A stretch of 32,521 nucleotides of DNA from Oscillospiraceae bacterium (GTDB lineage Bacteria > Bacillota > Clostridia > Oscillospirales > Oscillospiraceae). The position numbers and the translations under genes were made by a program. Below are positions 16,793 to 23,743 of the stretch, piece by piece. Below the pieces are notes generated by a model. That model did no database searches. It was not told the DNA's origin and saw nothing but the letters and a program-made list of their open reading frames with translations. Each line of letters opens with the position of its first letter. Position 1 is the stretch's first letter. The stretch is taken from positions 1 through 32,521 of the forward strand of contig JAFVWL010000111.1 in the NCBI GenBank assembly GCA_017501695.1. The letters are read 5' to 3'.

Positions 16793-17902
16793 TTACATCT
16801 TCCCAGTGAGGAGATTCTCCAGTATCCGCAAAAATTCTCCCGTTTTTGCAGGTTCGGCATCATAGCCGAAGCTGAGCCGCACCGTGCCCGTATCCAGAGT
16901 TCCGGCACTCTCGTGGGCCAGGGGCGCGCAGTGAAGTCCCGCCCGGACGGCTGCGCCCCGATCCCCCAGCCGCCGGGCCAGCTCCTCACAGTCCCCTTCC
17001 GGCAGGAAGGAGACTGTCCCCGCCTGATGGGCCCCGGTAAATACCCGCAGTCCCAGCTTTTCCAGAGCCCGGGCGCAGGCCATGGCCTGCCGGTGCTCCC
17101 GTCGGCCGATGGCCTCCGGCCCTTCCCGGCGGACCAGAGCCAGACCCGCCTCCAGGCCCCCGATCCCCGGCACATTCAAGGTCCCCGCCTCCAGCCGGTC
17201 CGGCAGAAAATCCGGCATGGACCGGTTCACAGACTCGCTGCCGGTGCCGCCGAAGAGTAAGGGCATGGGCAGCTCGCCGCACAGCAGAAGGCCGGTGCCC
17301 ATGGGACCCAGCAAGCCCTTGTGCCCGGGCATGGCAATATAGGCTGCCCCCAGAGCCTTCAGGTCCACCGGAAGGGATCCGGCAGATTGGGCCGCATCCA
17401 GAACAAAGGGCACCCCATACTGGCGGCACAGGTCCCCCAGCTCCGCCACGGGCAGCACATAGCCGAAGACGTTGGACACATGGGTGAACACCGCCGCTGC
17501 GGGATGGGTCTTCAGCCCATCCTGAAACCGGGACAGGGTATCCGCCCAATCGAAGAGCTTCTGTCCGGCCACTGTAATATCCGCCCCCAGGGCATGAAGG
17601 GGCCGGACCACGGCGTTGTGCTCAAAGCCGGAGATCAGCACCCGGTCCCCGGGCCGGACCAGGGTCCGGACAGCGGTGTTCAGCCCCTGGGTGCAGCTTC
17701 CCGTAAAAGCCACCTGCTCCGCCTCGCAGCCGAACAGGGCTGCCGCCTGCTCCCGGCAGCGGTACACGGTCTGAGCCGCCTCCATGGCGGGAAGATGACC
17801 GCCCCGGCCCGGATTGGCGCACCGGGCCATAGCCCGGTCCATAGCCCGGCGGACCGCCGGAGGCTTGGGAAAGGAGGTTGCCCCGTGGTCCAGATAGATC
17901 AC
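16793..17902 (-). CDS. Cysteine-desulfurase-like PLP enzyme (class V aminotransferase)
   Basis: The protein is 369 aa from a GTG codon (17900-17902) that overlaps the upstream stop as GTGA. Class V features: N-terminus IYLDHGATSFPKP, EHNAVVRPL (PLP-stacking histidine), FVLDAAQSAG (PLP aspartate), MPGHKGLLGP (PLP lysine), and RAGLHCAPLAHESAGT with the candidate catalytic cysteine. The HCAPLAH...GT pattern resembles the cysteine-desulfurase family that includes EF2568 of Enterococcus faecalis, linked in the literature to selenium-dependent molybdenum hydroxylase gene sets. It likely mobilises sulfur or selenium. No iscU, sufBCD, selD or thiI lies in the window. A longer open frame to 18223 overlaps DUF3343 out of frame and is not the real start. 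Confidence 0.85.
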   Translation of the reverse strand: MIYLDHGATSFPKPPAVRRAMDRAMARCANPGRGGHLPAMEAAQTVYRCREQAAALFGCEAEQVAFTGSCTQGLNTAVRTLVRPGDRVLISGFEHNAVVRPLHALGADITVAGQKLFDWADTLSRFQDGLKTHPAAAVFTHVSNVFGYVLPVAELGDLCRQYGVPFVLDAAQSAGSLPVDLKALGAAYIAMPGHKGLLGPMGTGLLLCGELPMPLLFGGTGSESVNRSMPDFLPDRLEAGTLNVPGIGGLEAGLALVRREGPEAIGRREHRQAMACARALEKLGLRVFTGAHQAGTVSFLPEGDCEELARRLGDRGAAVRAGLHCAPLAHESAGTLDTGTVRLSFGYDAEPAKTGEFLRILENLLTGKM

Positions 17903-18153
17903 AGCTCCACCTCCCGGATGCTCCCATCCCCATCCCGAAGGTACACCCTCCGGAAGGGCACATTTCCCTGCCGCAGCGCCGCAACGGCCTGGTACAGGGC
18001 CCCGGCGCTGAGGGCAAGGCTGTAGCCGCAGCCCCGTTCCTCCAACACTCTGGGTGTACGCTGCATACTGCAGCCGATGCCGGCACTCCGCAGTACCCGC
18101 TCCCCCCGCTGGGCATAGGTCACCGAGCGGAAGGTCACAAAATACGATGTCAT
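17899..18153 (-). CDS. DUF3343 protein, putative Se/S carrier-like
   Basis: This 84-aa protein starts MTSYFVTFRSVTYAQRGERVLRSAGIGCSMQRTPR. The ferredoxin-like start, the tolerance of a central cysteine (about residue 29) and the length fit DUF3343, a family annotated as a possible selenium/sulfur carrier. GGGAGGG lies 7 bases before the ATG. Its stop overlaps the desulfurase GTG start by 4 bp, so the two are made together, and a carrier-donor partnership is a fair inference. The family function is not established. Confidence 0.75.
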   Translation of the reverse strand: MTSYFVTFRSVTYAQRGERVLRSAGIGCSMQRTPRVLEERGCGYSLALSAGALYQAVAALRQGNVPFRRVYLRDGDGSIREVEL

Positions 18154-18254
18154 ATCGATCCCTCCCGGTCCAGTGTATGCGGATCGTGTCGATTCCGTCC
18201 CCTCCTTTTTTCGTCATTCTCACGAAAATCGCAGGTTTTTGTAGGGTTTGTCTA

Positions 18255-18283
18255 TTGAATTTGCCGGGTCATTGCGTTATAAT
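18255..18283 (+). promoter_or_regulatory. Sigma-A type promoter of the PfkB kinase gene
   Basis: TTGAAT (18255-18260), a 17-bp spacer and TATAAT (18278-18283) lie about 30 bp before the GAAGGAGG ribosome site (18301-18308) of the kinase. The gap to the divergent DUF3343 gene is 161 bp. I saw no equally good promoter for the minus direction. Confidence 0.8.
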
Positions 18284-18314
18284 TATATTTACAGCAAACT
18301 GAAGGAGGCACATT

Positions 18315-19400
18315 ATGGAACATAAGAACCCGCTGCTTGTCAACAAGAGCAATCACAAATTCATTACCATTGGCGAGATCATGCTTCGTCTGACCCCGCC
18401 CAACTACCAGAAGATCCGCACCGCCAACGAATTTGAGGCAACTTATGGCGGCAGCGAGGCCAATATCGCCCTGTCCCTGGCTAACCTGGGCATCGACTCC
18501 ACCTTCTTCTCCGTGGTTCCCAATAACTCCATCGGCAAGAGCGCCATCCGTATGCTCCGGTCCAATGATGTGCACTGCACCCCGGTGATCCTGTCCACCC
18601 CCGAGGAGACCCCTACCCACCGGCTGGGCACCTATTATCTGGAAACCGGCTACGGCATCCGGGCCAGCAAGGTCACCTATGACCGGAAGCACTCCGCCAT
18701 CACCGAATATGACCTGAGCAAGGTGGACATCGCCGCCCTGCTGACGGGCTATACCTGGCTCCATGTCTCCGGCATCACCCCCGCCCTGAACAAGACCTGC
18801 GCGGACTTCATCCTGAACTGCCTGAAGGTTGCCAAGGAGCTGGGCCTGACCACCAGCTTTGACGGCAATTTCCGCTCCAAGCTGTGGACCTGGGAAGAAG
18901 CCCGGGATTACTGCACCCAATGCCTGCCCTATGTGGATGTGCTGCTGGGCATCGAGCCCTACCACCTGTGGAAGGACGAGAACGACCACAGCCAGGGTGA
19001 CTGGAAGGACGGCGTTCCCCTGCAGCCCAGCTATGAGCAGCAGGACGAGGTGTTCCAGCATTTCATCGAGCGTTACCCCAATATCCAGTGCATCGCCCGC
19101 CATGTGCGCTATGCCCATTCCGGCTCCCAGAACAGCCTGAAGGCATTTATGTGGTATCAGGGCCATACCTTCGAGTCCAAGCTGTTCACGTTCAACATCC
19201 TGGACCGGGTGGGCGGCGGCGACGCCTTTGCCTCCGGCCTGATCTACGCCATGATGCGCCACTACAAGCCCATGGACATGGTGAACTTCGCCGTGGCCAG
19301 CTCCGTCATCAAGCACACCATCCACGGCGATGCCAACATCACCGATGACGCCCGGGCCATCAAGGAGATCATGAACCAGAATTTCGACATCAAGCGGTAA
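18315..19400 (+). CDS. PfkB-family sugar kinase, probably 2-keto-3-deoxygluconate kinase
   Basis: This is a 361-aa ribokinase/PfkB-fold kinase. The N-terminus FITIGEIMLRLTPP and the motif GGSEANIALSLANLG form the substrate-binding half. FDGNFR lies mid-protein. The anion-hole and catalytic motif DRVGGGDAF is at 297-305, with Asp303 as the base. The IGEIMLRLTPP start and overall layout resemble KdgK, which phosphorylates 2-keto-3-deoxygluconate from uronic-acid breakdown. It is somewhat longer than usual, with a stretch of about 60 residues before the catalytic motif (EPYHLWKDENDHSQGDWKDG and following). It is monocistronic, with a promoter and a terminator. No kdgA or uronate gene is adjacent, so the substrate is unproven; fructokinase is an alternative. 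Confidence 0.85.
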   Translation: MEHKNPLLVNKSNHKFITIGEIMLRLTPPNYQKIRTANEFEATYGGSEANIALSLANLGIDSTFFSVVPNNSIGKSAIRMLRSNDVHCTPVILSTPEETPTHRLGTYYLETGYGIRASKVTYDRKHSAITEYDLSKVDIAALLTGYTWLHVSGITPALNKTCADFILNCLKVAKELGLTTSFDGNFRSKLWTWEEARDYCTQCLPYVDVLLGIEPYHLWKDENDHSQGDWKDGVPLQPSYEQQDEVFQHFIERYPNIQCIARHVRYAHSGSQNSLKAFMWYQGHTFESKLFTFNILDRVGGGDAFASGLIYAMMRHYKPMDMVNFAVASSVIKHTIHGDANITDDARAIKEIMNQNFDIKR

Positions 19401-19418
19401 TCTCCAAAGAAATACACA

Positions 19419-19456
19419 ACCGCAGCACCTATTGCAGGTGCTGCGGTAATTTATTC
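19419..19456 (+). terminator. Rho-independent terminator of the PfkB kinase gene
   Basis: A perfect 12-bp stem ACCGCAGCACCT/AGGTGCTGCGGT with a 5-nt loop (ATTGC) is followed by AATTTATTC. The U-tract is short but the stem is strong. It lies 18 bp after the stop codon, before the repeat block. Confidence 0.7.
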
Positions 19457-19458
19457 GG

Positions 19459-19703
19459 AAAATTGTAGTTTAGCGTAATTGCCGCACCGAAAAGAACCAC
19501 GTCATTGCGAGCCAGTGCGCACACTGGCGTGGCAATCCCCTTCAGGTTTCCGGAATCTTTCGCCAGAAGAAATCCGTTCTTTTTCCTGGATCTACGCTAT
19601 ATTTTCAACAATGATAGGTGCTGCGTCGCCATACGGGATTGCCACGTCGCCGCCTTTGGGCGGCTCCTCGCAATGACGTGTAGAAATCCAAACTACAATT
19701 TCC
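19459..19703. mobile_element. MITE-like element with a REP-like element inside
   Basis: The left end AAAATTGTAGTTTAGCGTAAT matches the left end of the element at 22295. The right end AAACTACAATTTCC matches its right end. The termini are inverted repeats of each other. The interior is unrelated to the other copy: it holds the paired-hairpin REP-like element at 19500-19678. It codes for nothing credible. It fills the 311-bp kinase-ispF gap together with the terminator. Confidence 0.65.
19500..19678. repeat. REP-like paired-hairpin element, locus C
   Basis: The left unit is CGTCATTGCGAG, stem CCAGTG/CACTGG, then GGCAATCCC. The right unit is GGGATTGCCACG, stem GCCGCC/GGCGGC, then CTCGCAATGACG. 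The spacer is about 95 bp, the longest of the five, and contains the linker-like CTTCAGGTTTCCGGAAT also seen at locus D. Confidence 0.8.
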
Positions 19704-19712
19704 AACCATATT

Positions 19713-20183
19713 CTATTCTTCCAGCAGGCAGACAGCATGGCAAGCCATGCCCTCGCCGGAGCCGGTGAAGCCCAGATGCTCCTCGGTGGTGGCTTTTACA
19801 TTGATCCGGCTGACCTCCACGCCCAGGTCCGCGGCGATGTTTTCCATCATCTGGGGGATATGGGGCTTCAGCTTGGGTCTTTGCGCAATCATGGTCACAT
19901 CCACATTTCCCACACGGTAGCCGGCTTCGTTCAGCTTTTCCTTCACCGCCCGCAGCAGCGCCCGGGAATCGGCGCCCTTATACTTGGGGTCCGTATCCGG
20001 GAAGTGGTAGCCAATATCCCGGAGTCCAGCGGCGCCCAAAAGGGCATCCATCACCGCGTGGAGCAGTACGTCGGCATCACTGTGGCCCAGAAGCCCCAGT
20101 TCATAATCGATCTTTACGCCCCCCAGGATCAGGTCCCGGCCTTCCACCAGCCGGTGCACATCGTATCCGTGACCGATCCTCAT
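19713..20183 (-). CDS. ispF: 2-C-methyl-D-erythritol 2,4-cyclodiphosphate synthase
   Basis: IspF forms the cyclic diphosphate in the MEP isoprenoid pathway. The 156-aa protein starts [12 protein letters not shown], with metal ligands Asp8 and His10. It contains [13 protein letters not shown] (third metal histidine and substrate loop) and ends with the conserved [21 protein letters not shown]. The length is standard. Its ATG overlaps the ispD stop by 4 bp, the common ispDF arrangement. Confidence 0.97.
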   Translation of the reverse strand: MRIGHGYDVHRLVEGRDLILGGVKIDYELGLLGHSDADVLLHAVMDALLGAAGLRDIGYHFPDTDPKYKGADSRALLRAVKEKLNEAGYRVGNVDVTMIAQRPKLKPHIPQMMENIAADLGVEVSRINVKATTEEHLGFTGSGEGMACHAVCLLEE

Positions 20184-20902
20184 GCCATATCCTCCAGGAT
20201 CAGGGAAGCGATCTTCAGGTCCATGGGGGTGGTGATCTTGATGTTCCGCTCGTCACCCTCCACGATCTTCACGCTCATGCCCATGCGCTCCACGGCGGAG
20301 CAGTCGTCGGTAATGGCCGCTCCATCCTCCCTGGCTTTTTTCAGGGCAGCCCGGAGCAGGTCATAGTCAAAGACCTGGGGGGTCTGGACAGCCTGGAGTG
20401 TCTTCCGGTCCGGGGTATTGCTAACCACGCCGCCGGCGACCACTTTTATGGTATCCTTCACCGGGATGGCGGGGGCGGCGGCAGAATAGGTATTGGCCGC
20501 CCGGACCACCCGGTCGATGAGCTGCCAGGTGGCGAAGGGACGGGCACCATCCTGGATAGCCGCCAATTTGACCTTATCCGACAGGGCATTCAGGCCGTTG
20601 TTAACGGATTCCGCCCGGTCCTTGCCCCCGGTGACCACGGCAGTGACCTTGTCCATACCCTGGCAGGCGGCGGTGACGGCAGGGATCAAATCCTCCCGGG
20701 TGACCACCACGATCTCCGAAATGGCGTCGCATTCCTGGAACGCGGCCACAGTCCGGGCAATGACGGGCTTGCCGCCCAGATCCGCCATGATTTTATCGAT
20801 GCCGCCCATGCGGGACGCGTTGCCCGCGGCCACGATGACCGCGCCGCAGCGTTTCAGCTTCAGCAGTTTCCGGGCGGGACGGGTAATACCGGTAATATCC
20901 AT
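20180..20902 (-). CDS. ispD: MEP cytidylyltransferase
   Basis: IspD joins CTP and 2-C-methyl-D-erythritol 4-phosphate. The 240-aa protein has an N-terminal extension of about 17 residues before the nucleotide loop [23 protein letters not shown] and VKDTIKVV follow, then [10 protein letters not shown]. The usual HDGARP histidine is glutamine here. AAGGGGGC precedes the ATG, which lies 1 bp after the murD stop. It sits between murD and ispF, tying isoprenoid supply to cell-wall synthesis. Confidence 0.95.
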   Translation of the reverse strand: MDITGITRPARKLLKLKRCGAVIVAAGNASRMGGIDKIMADLGGKPVIARTVAAFQECDAISEIVVVTREDLIPAVTAACQGMDKVTAVVTGGKDRAESVNNGLNALSDKVKLAAIQDGARPFATWQLIDRVVRAANTYSAAAPAIPVKDTIKVVAGGVVSNTPDRKTLQAVQTPQVFDYDLLRAALKKAREDGAAITDDCSAVERMGMSVKIVEGDERNIKITTPMDLKIASLILEDMA

Positions 20903-20903
20903 A

Positions 20904-22265
20904 TCAAAGCCCCCTTACCAATTCCTTGTAAAAACGTCCACGGTACTCAAAATTCTTGAACTGATCGAATGCCGCGCTGGCGGGGCTCATGAGCACCACG
21001 TCCCCGGCTTCCGCAGCCGCGGCAGCGGCACGGACGGCGGCTTCAAAGTTTTCGCAATCCACGATCTCCGGCTGGCCGGGCAGATACTCCGGAGCATTCT
21101 CCACGGCAGCCCGAATCTGAGGTCCGGTGGCACCGCCCAGGAACAGCTTCTTCACGTGCGCGCACACCACGGGCCCCAGCACATCGTAGGGGATGTGCTT
21201 GTCGTAGCCGCCGGCGATCAGGATCACCTTCTCCGGGAAGCTCCGCAGGCCTGCGATGGTGCGGCTGGGGCTGGAGGCGATGGAGTCGTTGTAGAACCGG
21301 ACCCCGTCCTTCACCCGGACCAGCTCAATGCGGTGCTCCACACCGCCGAAGGTCTTGGCTACCTGGCGAATAATGTCGTCGGATACCAGGCCCTCCACAG
21401 CCAGAATGGCAGTCAGGTAGTTTTCGATATTATGGACACCGGGAATCAGAATATCCCGGGCATCCAGGACCTTTTCGCCCCGACGGACCAGGTAGTTCCC
21501 TTCCATCCAGGTGCCGTCGGCACTTCCCTGCCGGGCAAACTTGGTGGTGGTGCCGTTGCCCACGAAGGAATCGGTGATGGCATTGTCCGCGTTGACAATG
21601 AGCTTGCCGTTTTCGTCCTGGAACCGGAAGATGTTGCGCTTGGCGTCCACATACTCCTCCATGTCCTTGTGGACATCCAGGTGATTGGGGGCCAGGTTGG
21701 TGACCACGGCGATAGAAGGGCTGTGAGTCATATCCATGAGCTGGAAGGAGCTGAGCTCCACCACCGCATAGTCCTGGGGCTTCATCTGCCGGGTCCGGGG
21801 CAGCAGGGGTGTGCCGATGTTGCCGCCCAGCCACACGGTGTTGCCCGCGGCCTTCAGCATCTCGGAGATCAGGGTGGTGGTGGTGGTCTTGCCGTCGGAG
21901 CCGGTGACGGCGATGATCCGGCAGGGGCAGACCTCGAAGAAGGCATCCATCTCAGAGGTCACCAAGGCGCCCTGGCTGCGCAGCTTCACCAGGCCGGGGT
22001 TATTGGGATGCATACCGGGGGTCCGGAAGACCACATCGGCGGACACATCCATGTAGCTGTCCCCCAGGCTCAGCTTGCATCCCGCGGTTTCCAGGTCCAG
22101 GACCTCCTGATCCAGCTTCTCCCGGGGGGTTCGGTCGCAGCCGGTGACATCGCAGCCGAATTCCAGCAGCATCCGCACCAGGGGCCGGTTGCTGACGCCC
22201 AGGCCCATGACTGCGATCCGTTTGCCCCGCAGGGCGGTGAAATATTGTTCAAAGGTGGAAGACAT
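20904..22265 (-). CDS. murD: UDP-N-acetylmuramoylalanine-D-glutamate ligase
   Basis: MurD adds D-glutamate to UDP-MurNAc-L-Ala in the cytoplasm. From the ATG at 22263-22265 the protein is 453 aa. It has a Rossmann start (KRIAVMGLGVSNRPLVRMLLE), the ATP loop VTGSDGKTTTTT, GGNIGTPLL, NLAPNHLDVH and the C-terminal GGYDKHIPYD. An ATG six codons upstream (22283) has no ribosome site, while the chosen ATG has GGGGA about 8 bases before it. The 5' region directly abuts a MITE-like element. Pairing with ispDF is not the usual dcw-cluster location. Confidence 0.95.
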   Translation of the reverse strand: MSSTFEQYFTALRGKRIAVMGLGVSNRPLVRMLLEFGCDVTGCDRTPREKLDQEVLDLETAGCKLSLGDSYMDVSADVVFRTPGMHPNNPGLVKLRSQGALVTSEMDAFFEVCPCRIIAVTGSDGKTTTTTLISEMLKAAGNTVWLGGNIGTPLLPRTRQMKPQDYAVVELSSFQLMDMTHSPSIAVVTNLAPNHLDVHKDMEEYVDAKRNIFRFQDENGKLIVNADNAITDSFVGNGTTTKFARQGSADGTWMEGNYLVRRGEKVLDARDILIPGVHNIENYLTAILAVEGLVSDDIIRQVAKTFGGVEHRIELVRVKDGVRFYNDSIASSPSRTIAGLRSFPEKVILIAGGYDKHIPYDVLGPVVCAHVKKLFLGGATGPQIRAAVENAPEYLPGQPEIVDCENFEAAVRAAAAAAEAGDVVLMSPASAAFDQFKNFEYRGRFYKELVRGL

Positions 22266-22294
22266 GGTAATTCCCCATTTCATATGTTGATGTG

Positions 22295-22526
22295 GGAAAT
22301 TGTAGTTTAGCGTAATATGTCCGCGTAGGGGGGGCGACCCTTGCGGTCACCCGGCGGCGAAGCCGCCTCGGCCCCCGCTTTTCAAGAGGGGGCTGGCAAA
22401 AATCGGCTCTTCGGAACCGATTTTTGACTGGGGGAGTTCTTTTTTTCTCCCCCCGGCCCTTCGGGCCACCCCCCTCATAAATGCGGGGGGGCAAGGGGTG
22501 CGGTGCTAATATAAACTACAATTTCC
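22295..22526. mobile_element. Complete MITE-like element
   Basis: A non-coding element of 232 bp is bounded by the perfect 15-bp inverted repeat GGAAATTGTAGTTTA / TAAACTACAATTTCC. Inside are many GC-rich palindromes: CGACC-CTTGCG-GTC, GGCGGCGAAGCCGCC, AAAAATCGG/CCGATTTTT, GGGGGAG/CTCCCCC and GGCCCTTCGGGCC. The right 140 bp match the repeats at both window ends. I see no clear target-site duplication. It lies between the divergent murD and ansA genes, so both promoters must be in or beside it. Confidence 0.8.
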
Positions 22527-22555
22527 ATCCCCACACCACTTACGGAGGATCGACC

Positions 22556-23551
22556 ATGGGCAACAAGAAACACATCCTTTTACTGACCACCGGCGGCACC
22601 ATTGCTTCCATGCCCGGTACCGACGGGCTGGAGCCCCACCGCTCCGGGGTCATGGAGCGGGAACTGAACCAGCTCCGCACCTACTACAACATCTCCGTCC
22701 GGGACATCATGTGTCTGGACTCCTCCAACATCCGCCCTGAGGAATGGCAGCTTATCGCCCGGGCTATTTTCGAGGAACGGCTGGACTATGACGGCATCGT
22801 GGTCTCCCACGGCACCGACACCATGGCCTACACCGCCAGCGCCGTAACCTTCATGCTGCCGGACATCGATGTGCCGGTGGTCTTCACCGGGTCCCAGCTC
22901 CCCCTGGCGGATGTGCTGTCCGACGGACCGGACAATCTGCGTACCGCCTTTGCCATGGCCGCCACCGGCCGTCCCGGTGTGTACCTGGCCTTTGACCGGA
23001 AGGTCATGCTGGGCTGCCGGGCCGTAAAGGTCCGGGCCACGGGCTTCTCCGCCTTTGAAAGCGTCAATTCCCGTTACGCCGCCCAGATCACCGGCCTGGG
23101 ACTGACCCTGGACGACCGGATCATTCCCCGGATCAAGGGTCCCGCCCGGCTCCAGGATTCCATCAGCAGCGACGTATTCCTGCTGAAGCTGACCCCCGGC
23201 CTGTCTCCCAGAATTTTCAATACCCTGGCGGAGCTGGGTTACAAGGGCATCGTCATCGAGGCCTTCGGCCTGGGCGGTGTCAACGTGCTCCACGAAGGAC
23301 TTCAGAGCATCCGGGCCGCAGTGGACGCGGGCATCAGCGTAGTGGTTACTACCCAGTGTCTTTACGAAAGCGCCAACCTTCAGGTTTACCAGGTGGGCAA
23401 CAAGCTGCTGGAGCTGGGGGTCATCCAGGGTCGGGACATGACCACGGAAGCCGCCATGACCAAGCTCATGTGGGCCATCGGCCAGGGAATGCGGCAGAAG
23501 GAGATCACCCGCCTGTTCTCCATCGATTTGGCCGGAGAAGTCACCATCTAA
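22556..23551 (+). CDS. ansA: Type I L-asparaginase
   Basis: This cytoplasmic enzyme hydrolyses asparagine to aspartate and ammonia. The 331-aa protein has both catalytic threonine motifs: TTGGTIAS at 11-18 (Thr15) and HGTDTM at 85-90 (Thr87, Asp88). There is no signal peptide, fitting the cytosolic type I rather than secreted type II. GGAGG (22544-22548) lies 7 bases before the ATG at 22556. The frame stays open 25 codons upstream, but that part is inside the MITE-like repeat and is not conserved sequence. No obvious terminator follows; a REP-like element starts 7 bp after the stop. Confidence 0.94.
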   Translation: MGNKKHILLLTTGGTIASMPGTDGLEPHRSGVMERELNQLRTYYNISVRDIMCLDSSNIRPEEWQLIARAIFEERLDYDGIVVSHGTDTMAYTASAVTFMLPDIDVPVVFTGSQLPLADVLSDGPDNLRTAFAMAATGRPGVYLAFDRKVMLGCRAVKVRATGFSAFESVNSRYAAQITGLGLTLDDRIIPRIKGPARLQDSISSDVFLLKLTPGLSPRIFNTLAELGYKGIVIEAFGLGGVNVLHEGLQSIRAAVDAGISVVVTTQCLYESANLQVYQVGNKLLELGVIQGRDMTTEAAMTKLMWAIGQGMRQKEITRLFSIDLAGEVTI

Positions 23552-23557
23552 CAAATT

Positions 23558-23718
23558 CGTCATTGCGAGCCAGTGCGCACACTGCGACTCGCCAAGAGCC
23601 GCCCTTCGGGCGGTTGCTCGCTTGCATGGCGCCTGCGGGCGCTCATGGCGTGGCAATCCCCTTCAGATTTCCGGAATTTCCACGGGATTGCCACGTCGCT
23701 TCGCTCCTCGCAATGATG
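23558..23718. repeat. REP-like paired-hairpin element, locus D (expanded)
   Basis: The left unit starts CGTCATTGCGAG and ends GGCAATCCC, but its central stem is expanded by about 65 bp that contain two further hairpins (GCCGCCC-TTC-GGGCGG and GGCGCC-TGC-GGGCGC). The right unit is GGGATTGCCACG...CTCGCAATGATG. The linker CTTCAGATTTCCGGAATTT matches locus C. It lies between ansA and the pyrophosphatase gene. Confidence 0.8.
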
Positions 23719-23743
23719 TCCGAAATTCAGGAGGTAATGTTTT

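Noticed and set aside
19479-19768. Short open frames in the kinase-ispF gap
   Set aside because: They translate the REP-like and MITE-like repeats, giving the recurrent peptide HCEPVRTLAWQS that also appears in other repeat copies.
20493-22310. 605-aa plus-strand open frame opposite ispD and murD
   Set aside because: Shadow of two essential genes, crossing their junction and entering a repeat.
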